Notes: generated by a model not told the origin, from the letters alone. A stretch of 64,000 bases of DNA from Chryseobacterium viscerum (GCF_025949665.1 NZ_JAPDFT010000004.1:186001-250000), one strand, 5' to 3'; counted from the stretch's first letter, positions 41,563 to 51,215 are shown. Translations and numbers: made by a program.

Positions 41563-44500
41563 ATGAAGAAAACTATTATTTCGTTATTAACAGCATTTTC
41601 TATTATCGGGATTTCAGCACAGGAAAAGTCATATTTCTTATCAAGTCCCTCACTGAGCCCGGATGGCAAGACGGCTTATTTCTCTTATGACGGCGATATC
41701 TGGAAAGTAGGTTCCAATGGCGGCAATGCTTCAAGAATTACAGCCCTGGACGGAGAAGAAATCAATCCACGTCTTTCGCCGGATGGTAAATGGCTTGCAT
41801 TCAGCTCTAACCAATATGGAAATTATGATGTATATGTGATGCCTGCTGAAGGAGGAACTATCAAGCAGTTGACGTTCCACACCGGAAGAGACGAAATGGA
41901 AAGCTGGGCATGGGACAGTAAAACCATTTACTTTACTTCCAGCAGAAATAATAATTTTGGCAGTTTTAAAACTACAATTGAAGGAAAAACACCACAAAAG
42001 CTTTTCAACAATTATTTCAACAACACCAATGGACTTGTAGAAACACCGGCGGGAGAATATCTTTTCACCAGTTCTTCAGAAAGCGCCCATCAGGTGCAGC
42101 GTAAGCGTTATAAAGGAGAAAATAATCCTGATATTTTAGGATACAATCCCAAAAGCAATTCTTTCAAACAATACACCAACTATGAAGGAAAAGATTTCAA
42201 CCCAAGTGTAGATAAAAATGGTATTATTTACTTTATTTCTGACGAGAATAATGGAGAATATAATCTTTATAAACTAGAAAATGGTAAAAAGACTTCTTTA
42301 ACCCAATTTGATACTTCTATTAAAAAGCCTTTTGTTTCAGCAGACGGATCCAAAGTCATTTTTGAAAAGGATTATCAGCTTTATATTTATGATATCGCTT
42401 CAAAAAACACAAAACCCCTGAACATCAGTCTGAATACCAACAAAACGCTGGAAAAAGAACAAAACTTCAATGTGGAAAATAATATTTCTTATTATGATGT
42501 ATCTCCGGATGGTAAGAAAATGGCCTTTATAAGCCGTGGTGTTCTGTTTGTTTCGGATATTGAAGGAAAATTTGCACAACAGGTTTCTGACGGAAAAGAG
42601 CGCGCCATGGAAGTAAAATGGCTGAAAGACAACCGTACTCTGCTTTACAGCCAGACTTACAATGGATACCAAAACTGGTTTACTATTCCTGCGGACGGAA
42701 AAGGCCAGATCAAACAATTAACGGAAGATTTACGCAATAACCGCAATATAACACTCAACAGCGATCTTTCAAAAGCGGTTTACTTAAGCGGCCGTGATGA
42801 AGTAAGATTGCTGGATTTAAAAAGTTTTAAGTCTACAACCATCGTAAAAGACGAAATCTGGGCATTCCAAAACTCAAGACCTTCTTTTTCGCCAAACAAT
42901 GAATACGTCCTGTTCTCTGCAAAAAGAAACTTTGAACTGGATATTTTCATCTATAACATTAAAAAAGGACAGACGCTCAATCTTACCAATACAGGTGTTT
43001 CAGAGGAAGATCCTGTATGGTCTCCAAACGGCAGGTATATTTATTTCGCGAGCGACAGAACCAATCCGTCTTATCCTTTAGGTATGCAGAAATCTAACAT
43101 TTACCGTATGGCTTTAGACTGGTTTGATGAACCTTTTAAATCTGAAAAATTCGATAAACTCTTCACAGAAGAAAAGAAGGAAACAAAATCTTCTGATAAA
43201 GCGAAAGATAAAGACAAGAAGGACAAAAAAGAAGACGACAAGGATAAAGAGAAAAAGGAAGAACAAGAACCGGTAATCAAAGAACTGAAAGTAAATCCTG
43301 AAGATACTCTGGACAGAATCGAGCTGGTTACCGACCGATATGGATATCAGGATGATCCAGCCGTTTTCTCTGATGACAAAAAAGAAATTCTATTATTCAA
43401 CTCTAATCAGGACAATGGAAAAAGACAGCTGTACAAAAAGGTGTTCACAGATTTTGAGCCTGCCAAATCCGAAAAAGTTTTCGATAAAGCAGCTTATTAC
43501 CTTACTAAAAATGAGAAAACCCTATTTGCACTGATAGAAGGTAATATTTATAAAACAACTGTTGCAGCATTAAAACCTGAGAAAATAAATATTCAATATA
43601 GTTTTGATAAAGACCTGGCATCAGAATTCACTCAGATGTTTGCTGAAGCATGGACTGGTGTGGAAGAAAACTTCTATGATGAAAAGTTCCATGGGATTGA
43701 CTGGAAAGCAAAAAAGGAACAGTATGCCAAATATCTTCCGTATGTACACAACAGAAATGACCTGAGAATTTTATTAAATGATCTTTTAGGCGAGCTTAAT
43801 TCTTCACACACCGGATTTTCTTCTACCGGAAAAGAAGAAACAATGTACCTGAACTATTTTACCAATGAAACAGGAATTATTTTCAAAAAAGATCAGCCTT
43901 ACACCGTAGAAAGTATTGTAAGAAAATCTCCGGCCTTCCGTTCCGGAGTTGATATTAAATCTGGAGATCAATTGATTTCTGTAAACGGAAAAAAAATTGA
44001 TCTAAACGAAAATATTGAAACGTATTTTACAAGCCCCAAAAAACAGGATGAACTTGTTCTTACGTTCGATCGTGATGGTAAAAATGTAACCACCAAAGTA
44101 CACCCTATTTCAAACGGAGAATTAAAAGGATTGCTTTATGATGATTGGATCTACAACAATCATCAGCGTGTTGATAAGCTTAGTAACAACCGTATCGCTT
44201 ATTCATGCATGAAAAATATGTCAACTGATGAACTGGACCGCTTCCTACTGGATATGGTAGAACAGGAAAACAGAAAAGACGCTGTAATTCTTGACCTGCG
44301 GTATAATACAGGCGGAAATGTTCATGATAAGGTATTAAATTTCCTTTCTCAGAAGCCTTATTTACAATGGAAATATCGTGAAGGAAAAATGACAACACAG
44401 CCTAACTTTGCTCCTTCCGGAAAACCTATTGTTCTTCTGATTAATGAAGCTTCACTAAGTGATGCAGAGATGACTGCTGCCGGATTTAAAGCACTGAAAC

Positions 44501-44745
44501 TGGGTAAAATTATTGGCCAGGATACCTATCGCTGGATTATTTTCACTTCAGCCAAAGGTTTGGTAGACGGATCTTCTTATAGATTACCTTCATGGGGAAC
44601 GTATACTCTGGATGGGCAAAATCTTGAAAAAACAGGTGTGAAACCTGACATTTATGTTAAAAACACCTTTATGGACCGTCTTCAAGACAATGATCCTCAG
44701 CTGGAGCGGGCTGTTCAGGAAATACTTAAAGATTTAAAGAAGTAA
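41563..44745 (+). CDS. tricorn-like S41 peptidase
   Basis: 1060 residues. Signal peptide MKKTIISLLTAFSIIGISAQ. Residues ~20-530 are beta-propeller repeats of the PD40/TolB type (SPDGKTAYFSYDGDIWKV, LSPDGKWLAFSS, WSPNGRYIYFASDRT). A Lys/Asp/Glu run at ~540-571 links to the core. A C1-like helical part leads to a PDZ domain (SPAFRSGVDIKSGDQLISVNGK), then the S41 core with VILDLRYNTGGN and the nucleophile region NEASLSD (961-967). Tricorn-type proteases degrade peptides; here it is periplasmic. It is flanked by two identical tRNA-Asn cassettes. Confidence 0.9.
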   Translation: MKKTIISLLTAFSIIGISAQEKSYFLSSPSLSPDGKTAYFSYDGDIWKVGSNGGNASRITALDGEEINPRLSPDGKWLAFSSNQYGNYDVYVMPAEGGTIKQLTFHTGRDEMESWAWDSKTIYFTSSRNNNFGSFKTTIEGKTPQKLFNNYFNNTNGLVETPAGEYLFTSSSESAHQVQRKRYKGENNPDILGYNPKSNSFKQYTNYEGKDFNPSVDKNGIIYFISDENNGEYNLYKLENGKKTSLTQFDTSIKKPFVSADGSKVIFEKDYQLYIYDIASKNTKPLNISLNTNKTLEKEQNFNVENNISYYDVSPDGKKMAFISRGVLFVSDIEGKFAQQVSDGKERAMEVKWLKDNRTLLYSQTYNGYQNWFTIPADGKGQIKQLTEDLRNNRNITLNSDLSKAVYLSGRDEVRLLDLKSFKSTTIVKDEIWAFQNSRPSFSPNNEYVLFSAKRNFELDIFIYNIKKGQTLNLTNTGVSEEDPVWSPNGRYIYFASDRTNPSYPLGMQKSNIYRMALDWFDEPFKSEKFDKLFTEEKKETKSSDKAKDKDKKDKKEDDKDKEKKEEQEPVIKELKVNPEDTLDRIELVTDRYGYQDDPAVFSDDKKEILLFNSNQDNGKRQLYKKVFTDFEPAKSEKVFDKAAYYLTKNEKTLFALIEGNIYKTTVAALKPEKINIQYSFDKDLASEFTQMFAEAWTGVEENFYDEKFHGIDWKAKKEQYAKYLPYVHNRNDLRILLNDLLGELNSSHTGFSSTGKEETMYLNYFTNETGIIFKKDQPYTVESIVRKSPAFRSGVDIKSGDQLISVNGKKIDLNENIETYFTSPKKQDELVLTFDRDGKNVTTKVHPISNGELKGLLYDDWIYNNHQRVDKLSNNRIAYSCMKNMSTDELDRFLLDMVEQENRKDAVILDLRYNTGGNVHDKVLNFLSQKPYLQWKYREGKMTTQPNFAPSGKPIVLLINEASLSDAEMTAAGFKALKLGKIIGQDTYRWIIFTSAKGLVDGSSYRLPSWGTYTLDGQNLEKTGVKPDIYVKNTFMDRLQDNDPQLERAVQEILKDLKK

Positions 44746-44768
44746 AGTTCAGAATCACAATAAATTAG

Positions 44769-44798
44769 AAAGGCTTACAATAATGTAGGTCTTTTTTT
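44769..44798 (+). terminator. terminator after the tricorn gene, tRNA-terminator-like
   Basis: AAAGGCTTACA pairs with TGTAGGTCTTT, including G-T pairs, then T residues. It is a variant of the tRNA-Asn terminator. The following stretch to 45041 holds no gene or clear motif. Confidence 0.8.
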
Positions 44799-45041
44799 AT
44801 ACCTTTTTTTGCTGAACCATATAATCCTCTGATTAATTATTTTGATAAGCTTCTGATTTTTGGCCTAAATAAAGGGGTGTAAGATAAAAATGATCTATTG
44901 ACAGAGGTTTTATACAAGCTTCATCATGCTATTTCTTGTATTTCTTTGAAGATATTTAGAATTCAACAAAAAATAATCAAAATATTTCTTATTGAATTTC
45001 AATACATTTAGTTAAAAATCACTTTGAATAATGGAGAAAAC

Positions 45042-45072
45042 TTGACTGATATTAATATTCCTATTATATTTG
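45042..45072 (+). promoter_or_regulatory. promoter of the second tRNA-Asn gene
   Basis: TTG (45042-45044), a 20-bp spacer and TATATTTG (45065-45072), the same -7 box as copy 1 with unrelated upstream sequence. Confidence 0.8.
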
Positions 45073-45094
45073 CACCACTTAAAACAAAGGACAT

Positions 45095-45168
45095 TCCTCC
45101 TTAGCTCAGTTGGTTAGAGCATCTGACTGTTAATCAGAGGGTCGCTGGTTCGAGCCCAGCAGGAGGAG
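45095..45168 (+). tRNA. tRNA-Asn (anticodon GTT), copy 2
   Basis: 74 nt, identical to the copy at 40951-41024 in all arms, leader and terminator. Anticodon loop CTGTTAA gives GTT. Confidence 0.97.
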
Positions 45169-45170
45169 CA

Positions 45171-45200
45171 AAAAGACTTACAGAAATGTAAGTCTTTTTT
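45171..45200 (+). terminator. terminator of tRNA-Asn copy 2
   Basis: Same perfect 12-bp stem and T run as after copy 1. Confidence 0.9.
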
Positions 45201-45349
45201 ATTTTCTGTTTACTCCGGTTTTCATTTTAGTCAAAATTGTTGCTTCATTTATTTAAAAACGATAATACATTTAATAAAAATATTAATACTATTTAAATTT
45301 ATAACTAAATTTGAGCATTATTTAAAATTCAATAACAATTTAAACTGAT

Positions 45350-46927
45350 ATGATCAATAATTCGATAAGAACACGTTCTTTCATGTTGTTATGTACAGTA
45401 ATAATTGTTTTTGCTTTTCCTCAGAATAGTCTGAAAGAAAAAAACGCTTCCTTTGATACATTTTGTCAAACAGTCAAAAAAAACGAAAAAAAGCGATCTT
45501 CAGAGCAAATCATCCGTATTGGTGACTCTCTGTATAAAGCATCTTCAGATAATTGGCAGCAGGTCAGTTCGTCATTTGTAACCATTCAGGGCTATGAAAT
45601 GCAGAACAACTGGAACAAGGCTTTAAAAGCAGCTTTTAGAGCAGATTCTATAGCTCAGAAAAAAAGTCTTATTTTATTAAAGCCCAGAACAACAGCTGTA
45701 TTAGGTTCTTTATACAGTAATTTAGGATTGTACAATAAGAGCATTGATTATCTTTCTAAAGCTGAACAATTAGCTAATCATTTGAATAAAGAGGAAGCCC
45801 TCGTCAATAAATCATTAATTTATCAGCGTATTTCGGCTGTTTACCAAAAACAGAAGGATTACGAGAAGGCACTCACTTTTAATTTAAAAGCGCTCAACAT
45901 TATTGAGAATTTAAAAAAGGAATTCCCATCCAATGATTATGCAGCTACTCGGATACCGGTTTTGCTTAATCTGGGAGTAAATTATCATAACCTTGGGCAA
46001 TATGAGCTGTCAAAGAAATATTACCGCAAAGGATTCAACTCAATTATAGGTTCTGAAAACAATTTTTATCTGTCTTACTTTTATATTAAATATGCTGCTA
46101 ATGAAATTAAATTAAAAAATGCAGACTCAGCCTTATTTTATATAGACAAATCTAAAGTTTTAGCGAGTAAGTTTGAAGATAAAACACTTCAATTTGAGAT
46201 TGATTCAAGACTTTCTGAATATTATTTTCTTAAGAATGACCTAAAAAAATCGGACAGCATTAAAAATAAGCTTTTAGAACACTATAAAGACAAGACTCAA
46301 TCCGAGATGCTGGCCATACAGGATATCATTCACACCAATGAAAGAAAAATTGTCGGCGAAAGCAGAAATACGTCTATTTTTATTATTATTTCAGCAATAC
46401 TGGCTATCATTTCTTTATTGCTGTATTTCTTTCATCAACACCAAAAAAAGAAAATCAAAATTCACTTTGAAAATATTATACAGGATTTTCAAAATGGAAA
46501 ATTGCTTGAATCTAAACCCTCTCAAAAGAAAGAAGATAATACAGCCAGTAAAAAAACTCAGTTACCTGAAAAAAAGATTGAAGAACTGCTTCAAAGACTT
46601 GACACTTTTGAAAAGAAAAACGAATTTACCACAAAGAATCTTACCATTTCAAATATGGCTTCTTTGTTTAAAACAAATACAAAATATATCAGTTACATTT
46701 TGCAAGAGTACAGAGGAATGAATTTTAATGATTATTTAAATCATGTAAGGATCAAATTTGTCATCCAGAAAATGATTAATCATCCGGAATATCTTAACTA
46801 CAAAATAGATTATCTTGCAGAGGTTTCCGGCTATTCATCACACAGCCGTTTTGCTCAAATGTTTAAAAAAGAGATAAAATTGTCTCCATCTGAGTTCATT
46901 TTGCAGCTAAGCAAGAAAAACAAATAA
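45350..46927 (+). CDS. membrane TPR protein with C-terminal AraC DNA-binding domain
   Basis: 525 residues. An N-terminal hydrophobic segment (SFMLLCTVIIVFAFPQ) is followed by ~300 residues of TPR-like helices (AVLGSLYSNLGLYNKSIDYL, AVYQKQKDYEKALTFNLKAL, NLGVNYHNLGQYELSKKYY). One transmembrane helix lies at ~342-364 (TSIFIIISAILAIISLLLYF). The cytoplasmic part ends in an AraC helix-turn-helix pair (LTISNMASLFKTNTKYISYI, then AEVSGYSSHSRFAQMFKKEI). This is a one-protein membrane regulator that links a periplasmic TPR sensor to DNA, common in Chryseobacterium. Its target is unknown. Confidence 0.85.
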   Translation: MINNSIRTRSFMLLCTVIIVFAFPQNSLKEKNASFDTFCQTVKKNEKKRSSEQIIRIGDSLYKASSDNWQQVSSSFVTIQGYEMQNNWNKALKAAFRADSIAQKKSLILLKPRTTAVLGSLYSNLGLYNKSIDYLSKAEQLANHLNKEEALVNKSLIYQRISAVYQKQKDYEKALTFNLKALNIIENLKKEFPSNDYAATRIPVLLNLGVNYHNLGQYELSKKYYRKGFNSIIGSENNFYLSYFYIKYAANEIKLKNADSALFYIDKSKVLASKFEDKTLQFEIDSRLSEYYFLKNDLKKSDSIKNKLLEHYKDKTQSEMLAIQDIIHTNERKIVGESRNTSIFIIISAILAIISLLLYFFHQHQKKKIKIHFENIIQDFQNGKLLESKPSQKKEDNTASKKTQLPEKKIEELLQRLDTFEKKNEFTTKNLTISNMASLFKTNTKYISYILQEYRGMNFNDYLNHVRIKFVIQKMINHPEYLNYKIDYLAEVSGYSSHSRFAQMFKKEIKLSPSEFILQLSKKNK

Positions 46928-46962
46928 AACACTGTAAATCAAAATTTTAACCCCACTTAATA

Positions 46963-46989
46963 CTTGTTACTTTTCTGAATAGTAACAGG
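46963..46989 (+). terminator. possible terminator after the AraC-TPR gene
   Basis: CTTGTTACT (46963-46971) pairs with AGTAACAGG (46981-46989), one G-T pair; the T run is poor. The remaining gap to 47312 holds a promoter and a possible 30-codon ORF with no recognisable features. Confidence 0.5.
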
Positions 46990-46996
46990 CCTTTCC

Positions 46997-47027
46997 TTGT
47001 TCTGCTATCCTTCTGTTCCTAAATTTG
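46997..47027 (+). promoter_or_regulatory. promoter of the 47313-48086 gene
   Basis: TTG (46997-46999), a 20-bp spacer and TAAATTTG (47020-47027). It implies an unusually long leader of about 280 nt before the ATG. Confidence 0.6.
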
Positions 47028-47312
47028 CAAATATAAATCACGGAACAATCACATGTAATTTCCCTCCACATATGAGAAGAAAATTTCTTCATGTTCCATA
47101 ATACATTCTATGATGATGAAGTTTACAATTTTTTATTTCGCAGTTTTTCCCCGTTCCTGCATTTCTGTATATCCAACGATAGCGATTCTAAAAACAAATT
47201 GATGGAAAACACAAAAACACATATTTAATTAGCAATTCAAAATTTTCCCGATTGCTTATAAAAAGGCTTTATAGCCGAATAATATCTCCTTTAATTCAAA
47301 AACATTTACGAC

Positions 47313-48086
47313 ATGAAAAAGAGCTTTTACATTGTATTTATTATTCTTTCGAAAATTTTTCATTCTCAGGTAGGGATTAATACTCCTAATCCTCAGGGTA
47401 TATTTAATGTAGATGGAGGCAAAGATAATGCTACAACAGGTTTGCCAACAACTGCCCAACAAGCTAATGATTTTGTTGTAACTGCTACCGGAAGTGTAGG
47501 AATAGGAACTACAGTTCCTAACAGCTCATCTATATTGGATATCTCTTCTGCAGATAAAGGATTATTACCTCCCAGACTAGAGCTTGCTGCAACCAATCTT
47601 GCTTTGCCTTTATCTACTCATGTCCAGGGTATGGTAGTTTATAATACAGCGACATCCGGAACGCAACCCAACAATGTTTCACCAGGCTTATATATTAATG
47701 ATGGAACAAAATGGGATAGGATGTCCACTTCTATACAAACCTACTCTTCATTTTATGGTTCAATCAATTATGGAGATATTAATGGTTTTACAGGTACTGT
47801 TAATTTACCTACCACAGGGTTTATTGTTTCATCATCTAAAACGGATGTTACAGGAGGTGATGACTTATTGGTAACCCACAATTTGAATTTATCCGGACCT
47901 CAGAATATCACGGTTACTATATTATCTAATGTGTCAGGAAATAACTATTCACAATACAACAGAGATAATGACTGGTATCAACCTGTAATTCACGACATTA
48001 CCCCTAATTCTTTCAAAGTTTATGTCGAAGAAAACTCAGGCACAGCACAAAATGTGAGCATGATGATTCAGCTAACGAATTATTAA
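47313..48086 (+). CDS. secreted surface-type protein
   Basis: 257 residues. Signal peptide MKKSFYIVFIILSKIFHS, then QVGINTPNPQGIFNVDGG and GSVGIGTTVPNSSSILDISS, and SADKGLLPPRLELA. The GIGT..P...LDI...KG.LPPR pattern recurs in many secreted Bacteroidota proteins, often before tail-fibre-like or adhesin domains. The segment QGMVVYNTATSG..PGLYINDGTKWDRM is also typical. The C-terminal ~110 residues are beta-rich and unassigned. No T9SS sorting domain is visible. It ends with a hairpin related to the tRNA terminators. Confidence 0.7.
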   Translation: MKKSFYIVFIILSKIFHSQVGINTPNPQGIFNVDGGKDNATTGLPTTAQQANDFVVTATGSVGIGTTVPNSSSILDISSADKGLLPPRLELAATNLALPLSTHVQGMVVYNTATSGTQPNNVSPGLYINDGTKWDRMSTSIQTYSSFYGSINYGDINGFTGTVNLPTTGFIVSSSKTDVTGGDDLLVTHNLNLSGPQNITVTILSNVSGNNYSQYNRDNDWYQPVIHDITPNSFKVYVEENSGTAQNVSMMIQLTNY

Positions 48087-48112
48087 TACAACCCCTAGCC
48101 TACAACACAGGC

Positions 48113-48143
48113 AAAAGACTTACAGAAATGTAGGTCTTTTTTT
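48113..48143 (+). terminator. tRNA-terminator-like hairpin after 47313-48086 gene
   Basis: AAAAGACTTACA pairs with TGTAGGTCTTTT, then T residues; it differs from the tRNA-Asn terminator by one base. The rest of the gap to 48386 is AT-rich without a gene. Confidence 0.8.
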
Positions 48144-48281
48144 GTATATATTTTAAACCAAAATAACAACCGGCGGCTTGGTAACATCGCATCTCTTCAC
48201 ATTCTATTAATACCCTGATTATTATCCTTTAAGCATTAAAATTTCTCGTTTAATTTTAATAATCACATATATAATTTTCCC

Positions 48282-48289
48282 TACATTTG
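48282..48289 (+). promoter_or_regulatory. -7 box upstream of the DUF5686 gene
   Basis: TACATTTG fits TAnnTTTG, about 100 bp before the ATG. No good TTG at -33. Confidence 0.4.
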
Positions 48290-48386
48290 CCGTTTTATAG
48301 GGGATACTAAAAATATTTTATTTTTTTACCTATTTTTTTTAATAAACTGCATACTTTTTGTTTATGCTAATTGCCTGAAGAAACGA

Positions 48387-50918
48387 ATGATGTTAAACAA
48401 TAACTCCAAAAAACACTATCTTTTATTTTTTTTCCTGATCCTCTCCAGTTCCGTATGCGCTCAAAACCGGGCCAGTGGCAGGGTGGTTGACGAAAAAAAT
48501 AATAAAGAGCTCACTAAGGTTGATATTTTTATCAACAATAGCAAAACACCTTCCCTGACGACAACTTCAGGCAGCTTCATCGTTCAGTCAGACAGTATTA
48601 TCCATCAGCTAAAATTTTCCAGAAAAAGTTATACTACAGAAACGCTTGATATTACCCCTGAAAATGCCGAAAATATTTTCGTACAACTTTCACAGGCTAA
48701 AGTAAGTGACATCCAGGAAATTGTCCTTCAAAGCGGCAAAACTAAATACAAGAATAAAAAAGAAAACCCCGCTTACGCTATCATGCAAAAAGTATGGGCA
48801 CAAAAAAGAAATAATGGGTTAGAAAAATTTGATACCTACTCGTATAAAGAATACGAAAAAACCCAATTTGACCTCAACAATCTGGATAGTGCCTTCATGA
48901 AGAAAAAGATTTTCAATAAACTGGATTTCATTTTCGATTATGCTGATTCTACAGCAAGTGGAAGACTGGGTCTTCCCATCTTTTTGAATGAAGCAGTATA
49001 TGAAAATTTTGGTAAAAACAGGCCAGATAAGGACAGCAAAAGAACATTAGTTGCTCAAAAAACATCAGGTTTTCAGGACAACCAGGTGATTACTGTTTCA
49101 GCTAAAAATCTCTATCGGGATATCAACATCTACGACAATACCTTAAATTATTTTGATATCGGATTCCAAAGCCCTGTGGGAACAGATGGATTCAGCACTT
49201 ACGACTATAGTCTTATGGATACCATTACTATTCGTGGTGAAAAAGCCTTTCAGATCAGATATCAGCCCAAGAGAAAAGATATCCTTGCCTTTCAGGGAAA
49301 CCTTTATATAGATACGGATACCTATGCCGTTTTAGGGGCAACACTAAAGTCAACCCAGAAAATCAATGTAAATTTCGTCAACAGTGTCTATACTCAGGTG
49401 GAGTACGACAATCCTGATGAAACAACTTTTCTTCCTAAAAAACTGATTACAGAATTTGAAATGAGCCCTTTTTCAAAAAAGAAAGGTGCTAAAAGTATTA
49501 TAGCCAAAAGATCGGTAGATTATTCCGAATATCAGTTTAATAAGCCTCTTGATCCAAAAGTATTCAAACGTACGGAAGAGGAATATGAAGACAAGTTCAC
49601 CAATAAAGACGATGCATATTGGACTAAAGCCAGACCTGACACTTTATCAAAAGCAGAACAGGGCGTTTACAACATGCTTGATCAGCTTCAGCAGACCCCA
49701 AAATTCAACCGAATGGTAAAACTGTTTGAGACCCTTGGTTCAAGGTATTACAATGCCTTTAAAGGAATAGATATCGGTCCTATTTTCTCTATTTATGGAA
49801 GAAATGAAGTGGAAGGAGACAGAATAAGATTAGGAGCAAGAACCTATTTCGGATTGAATGATACCTGGAGAGCTCAGTTTTATACAGCTTATGGGTTCAA
49901 AGATCAACAGTTTAAATATGGCGTGGAAGCAAGATATATGTTCAATAAGCTTAACCGTTTTATGATTGGAGCAGGAACCAGCAGAGATATTGTTCAGCTT
50001 GGGGGGCAGCTTACATCCGGTGATGGTGTTACCCCACAATCTTCATCTTCCAGCACCTTTTTTGCAAGAGGAGAGAACATTTCTTTAAGCTCTGTAAACA
50101 AAACAAGTGTTTTTGCAGCTATTGAACCCTGGAAAAACTTCCAGATAAGAGTGGATGGAGTGATGCAGAGCATTAAATCTGCCATTCCCGAGAAATTCAA
50201 CCTTATGTATCACAAAGATGGGCAGCTGAGACAAACAGTTAATGATTCTCACGTTACCATCAGCTTAATTGCAAAACCGGGAGCTAAGTTCTCACAAACC
50301 GGAATTGACCGTTACCAGGCCAGAAACCTTGCACCAACCATTGTTTTAAGATATACCAGAGGTATTGAAGGGTTATTTAATGCTGACTTCAATTATGATA
50401 AGCTTCAATTCATGCTTTATAAACCATTTTTAATTGGAAGCATGGGTAAATTGGTTGTGAATTTTGAGGCAGGAAAGAATTTCAACACTGTTCCATTGGC
50501 ACTGCAGAACATCATTCCGGCCAACCTGTCCTATGGTTTGGTACCTAATACATTCTCTCAGCTTAACTATTATGAGTTTGTTACGGATGCTTATACTACA
50601 CTTCAACTGGAACACCATTTTAACGGCAAAATCCTTTCTTACATTCCTTTGATTAAAAAACTAAAACTCAGAGAAGTTGCATTCATCAGAGGAGCTTACG
50701 GAACGTTAAGTGATGCTTCCAAGGCAATCAACGTAGAAGGTTTTAAATATTCCGCGCCAAGTGAACATATTTATTATGAATACGGATTCGGGATTGAAAA
50801 TATAGGAATCGGAAACCTTAGAATCTTCAGAGTAGACTTCAACTGGAGAGGAAACTATCTTGACAGACCGGATATTTCAAAATTTGGGGTTAAAGCAGGA
50901 TTCCAGGTAGGATTCTAG
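48387..50918 (+). CDS. DUF5686 outer-membrane protein with carboxypeptidase-regulatory-like domain
   Basis: 843 residues. Signal peptide (HYLLFFFLILSSSVCA). Residues ~27-105 are a carboxypeptidase-regulatory-like beta sandwich (NRASGRVVDEKNNKELTKVD), as in many TonB receptors. The rest is a large beta-rich region of the DUF5686 type (ENPAYAIMQKVWAQKRNNG, then IYGRNEVEGDRIRLGARTYF), ending in barrel strands down to FGVKAGFQVGF. Two ATGs at the start are equivalent choices. It is expected in the outer membrane; its biochemical role is not known. Confidence 0.85.
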   Translation: MMLNNNSKKHYLLFFFLILSSSVCAQNRASGRVVDEKNNKELTKVDIFINNSKTPSLTTTSGSFIVQSDSIIHQLKFSRKSYTTETLDITPENAENIFVQLSQAKVSDIQEIVLQSGKTKYKNKKENPAYAIMQKVWAQKRNNGLEKFDTYSYKEYEKTQFDLNNLDSAFMKKKIFNKLDFIFDYADSTASGRLGLPIFLNEAVYENFGKNRPDKDSKRTLVAQKTSGFQDNQVITVSAKNLYRDINIYDNTLNYFDIGFQSPVGTDGFSTYDYSLMDTITIRGEKAFQIRYQPKRKDILAFQGNLYIDTDTYAVLGATLKSTQKINVNFVNSVYTQVEYDNPDETTFLPKKLITEFEMSPFSKKKGAKSIIAKRSVDYSEYQFNKPLDPKVFKRTEEEYEDKFTNKDDAYWTKARPDTLSKAEQGVYNMLDQLQQTPKFNRMVKLFETLGSRYYNAFKGIDIGPIFSIYGRNEVEGDRIRLGARTYFGLNDTWRAQFYTAYGFKDQQFKYGVEARYMFNKLNRFMIGAGTSRDIVQLGGQLTSGDGVTPQSSSSSTFFARGENISLSSVNKTSVFAAIEPWKNFQIRVDGVMQSIKSAIPEKFNLMYHKDGQLRQTVNDSHVTISLIAKPGAKFSQTGIDRYQARNLAPTIVLRYTRGIEGLFNADFNYDKLQFMLYKPFLIGSMGKLVVNFEAGKNFNTVPLALQNIIPANLSYGLVPNTFSQLNYYEFVTDAYTTLQLEHHFNGKILSYIPLIKKLKLREVAFIRGAYGTLSDASKAINVEGFKYSAPSEHIYYEYGFGIENIGIGNLRIFRVDFNWRGNYLDRPDISKFGVKAGFQVGF

Positions 50919-50939
50919 ACAGAATATAATATAAAACAG

Positions 50940-50972
50940 GATCGGCGGCTTCTTTGAAACCGCCGATCTTTT
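50940..50972 (+). terminator. terminator after the DUF5686 gene
   Basis: GATCGGCGG (50940-50948) pairs with CCGCCGATC (50960-50968) followed by TTTT. Confidence 0.9.
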
Positions 50973-51007
50973 ATTTTCAGCTTTATAAAAAAAGTCAAAG
51001 ATGATAA

Positions 51008-51181
51008 TTAAAAGCACTCACATGGCTCTTCTACATCAAGCAGGCAACGCATTTTCTGCTCCTTTGTCATTCCGCACCAGATATCACATGATGTAATGGG
51101 TTTTGGTGGACATAATGCTAAAGCCGCTCCTCCATTGATTTCTTTAAGGCTTTTCTTCGTTAATTTTTTCAAATTTTTCAT
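51008..51181 (-). CDS. GG-leader, six-cysteine small peptide precursor, copy 3
   Basis: 57 residues. Leader MKNLKKLTKKSLKEINGG (double glycine at 17-18). The 39-residue core begins AALALCPPKPITSCDIWC and ends EEPCECF, with six cysteines. The spacing C-x7-C-x3-C-x9-C-x7-C-x1-C matches copy 4 upstream (C-x6-C-x3-C-x9-C-x5-C-x2-C) and differs from the pair at 7443-7865. It has its own TATATTTG promoter box and a leader motif shared with copy 4. The likely fate is export with cleavage after GG and disulfide formation; activity unknown. Confidence 0.78.
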   Translation of the reverse strand: MKNLKKLTKKSLKEINGGAALALCPPKPITSCDIWCGMTKEQKMRCLLDVEEPCECF

Positions 51182-51215
51182 GATTATTTAGTTTTATTTG
51201 TTGCCTACTCTCTCT

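Larger units (their letters stand above)
45065..45202 (+). repeat. 138-bp direct repeat (tRNA-Asn cassette) also at 40921-41058
   Basis: The two segments are identical over the -7 box, 22-bp leader, tRNA and terminator, and diverge immediately outside. The copies are 4,144 bp apart. Confidence 0.92.

Noticed and set aside
40921..45202. An integrative element at tRNA-Asn
   Set aside because: The segment has no integrase, excisionase or other mobility gene; the repeat includes the promoter box as well as the tRNA, which is more than an att core. Kept as a duplication question only.
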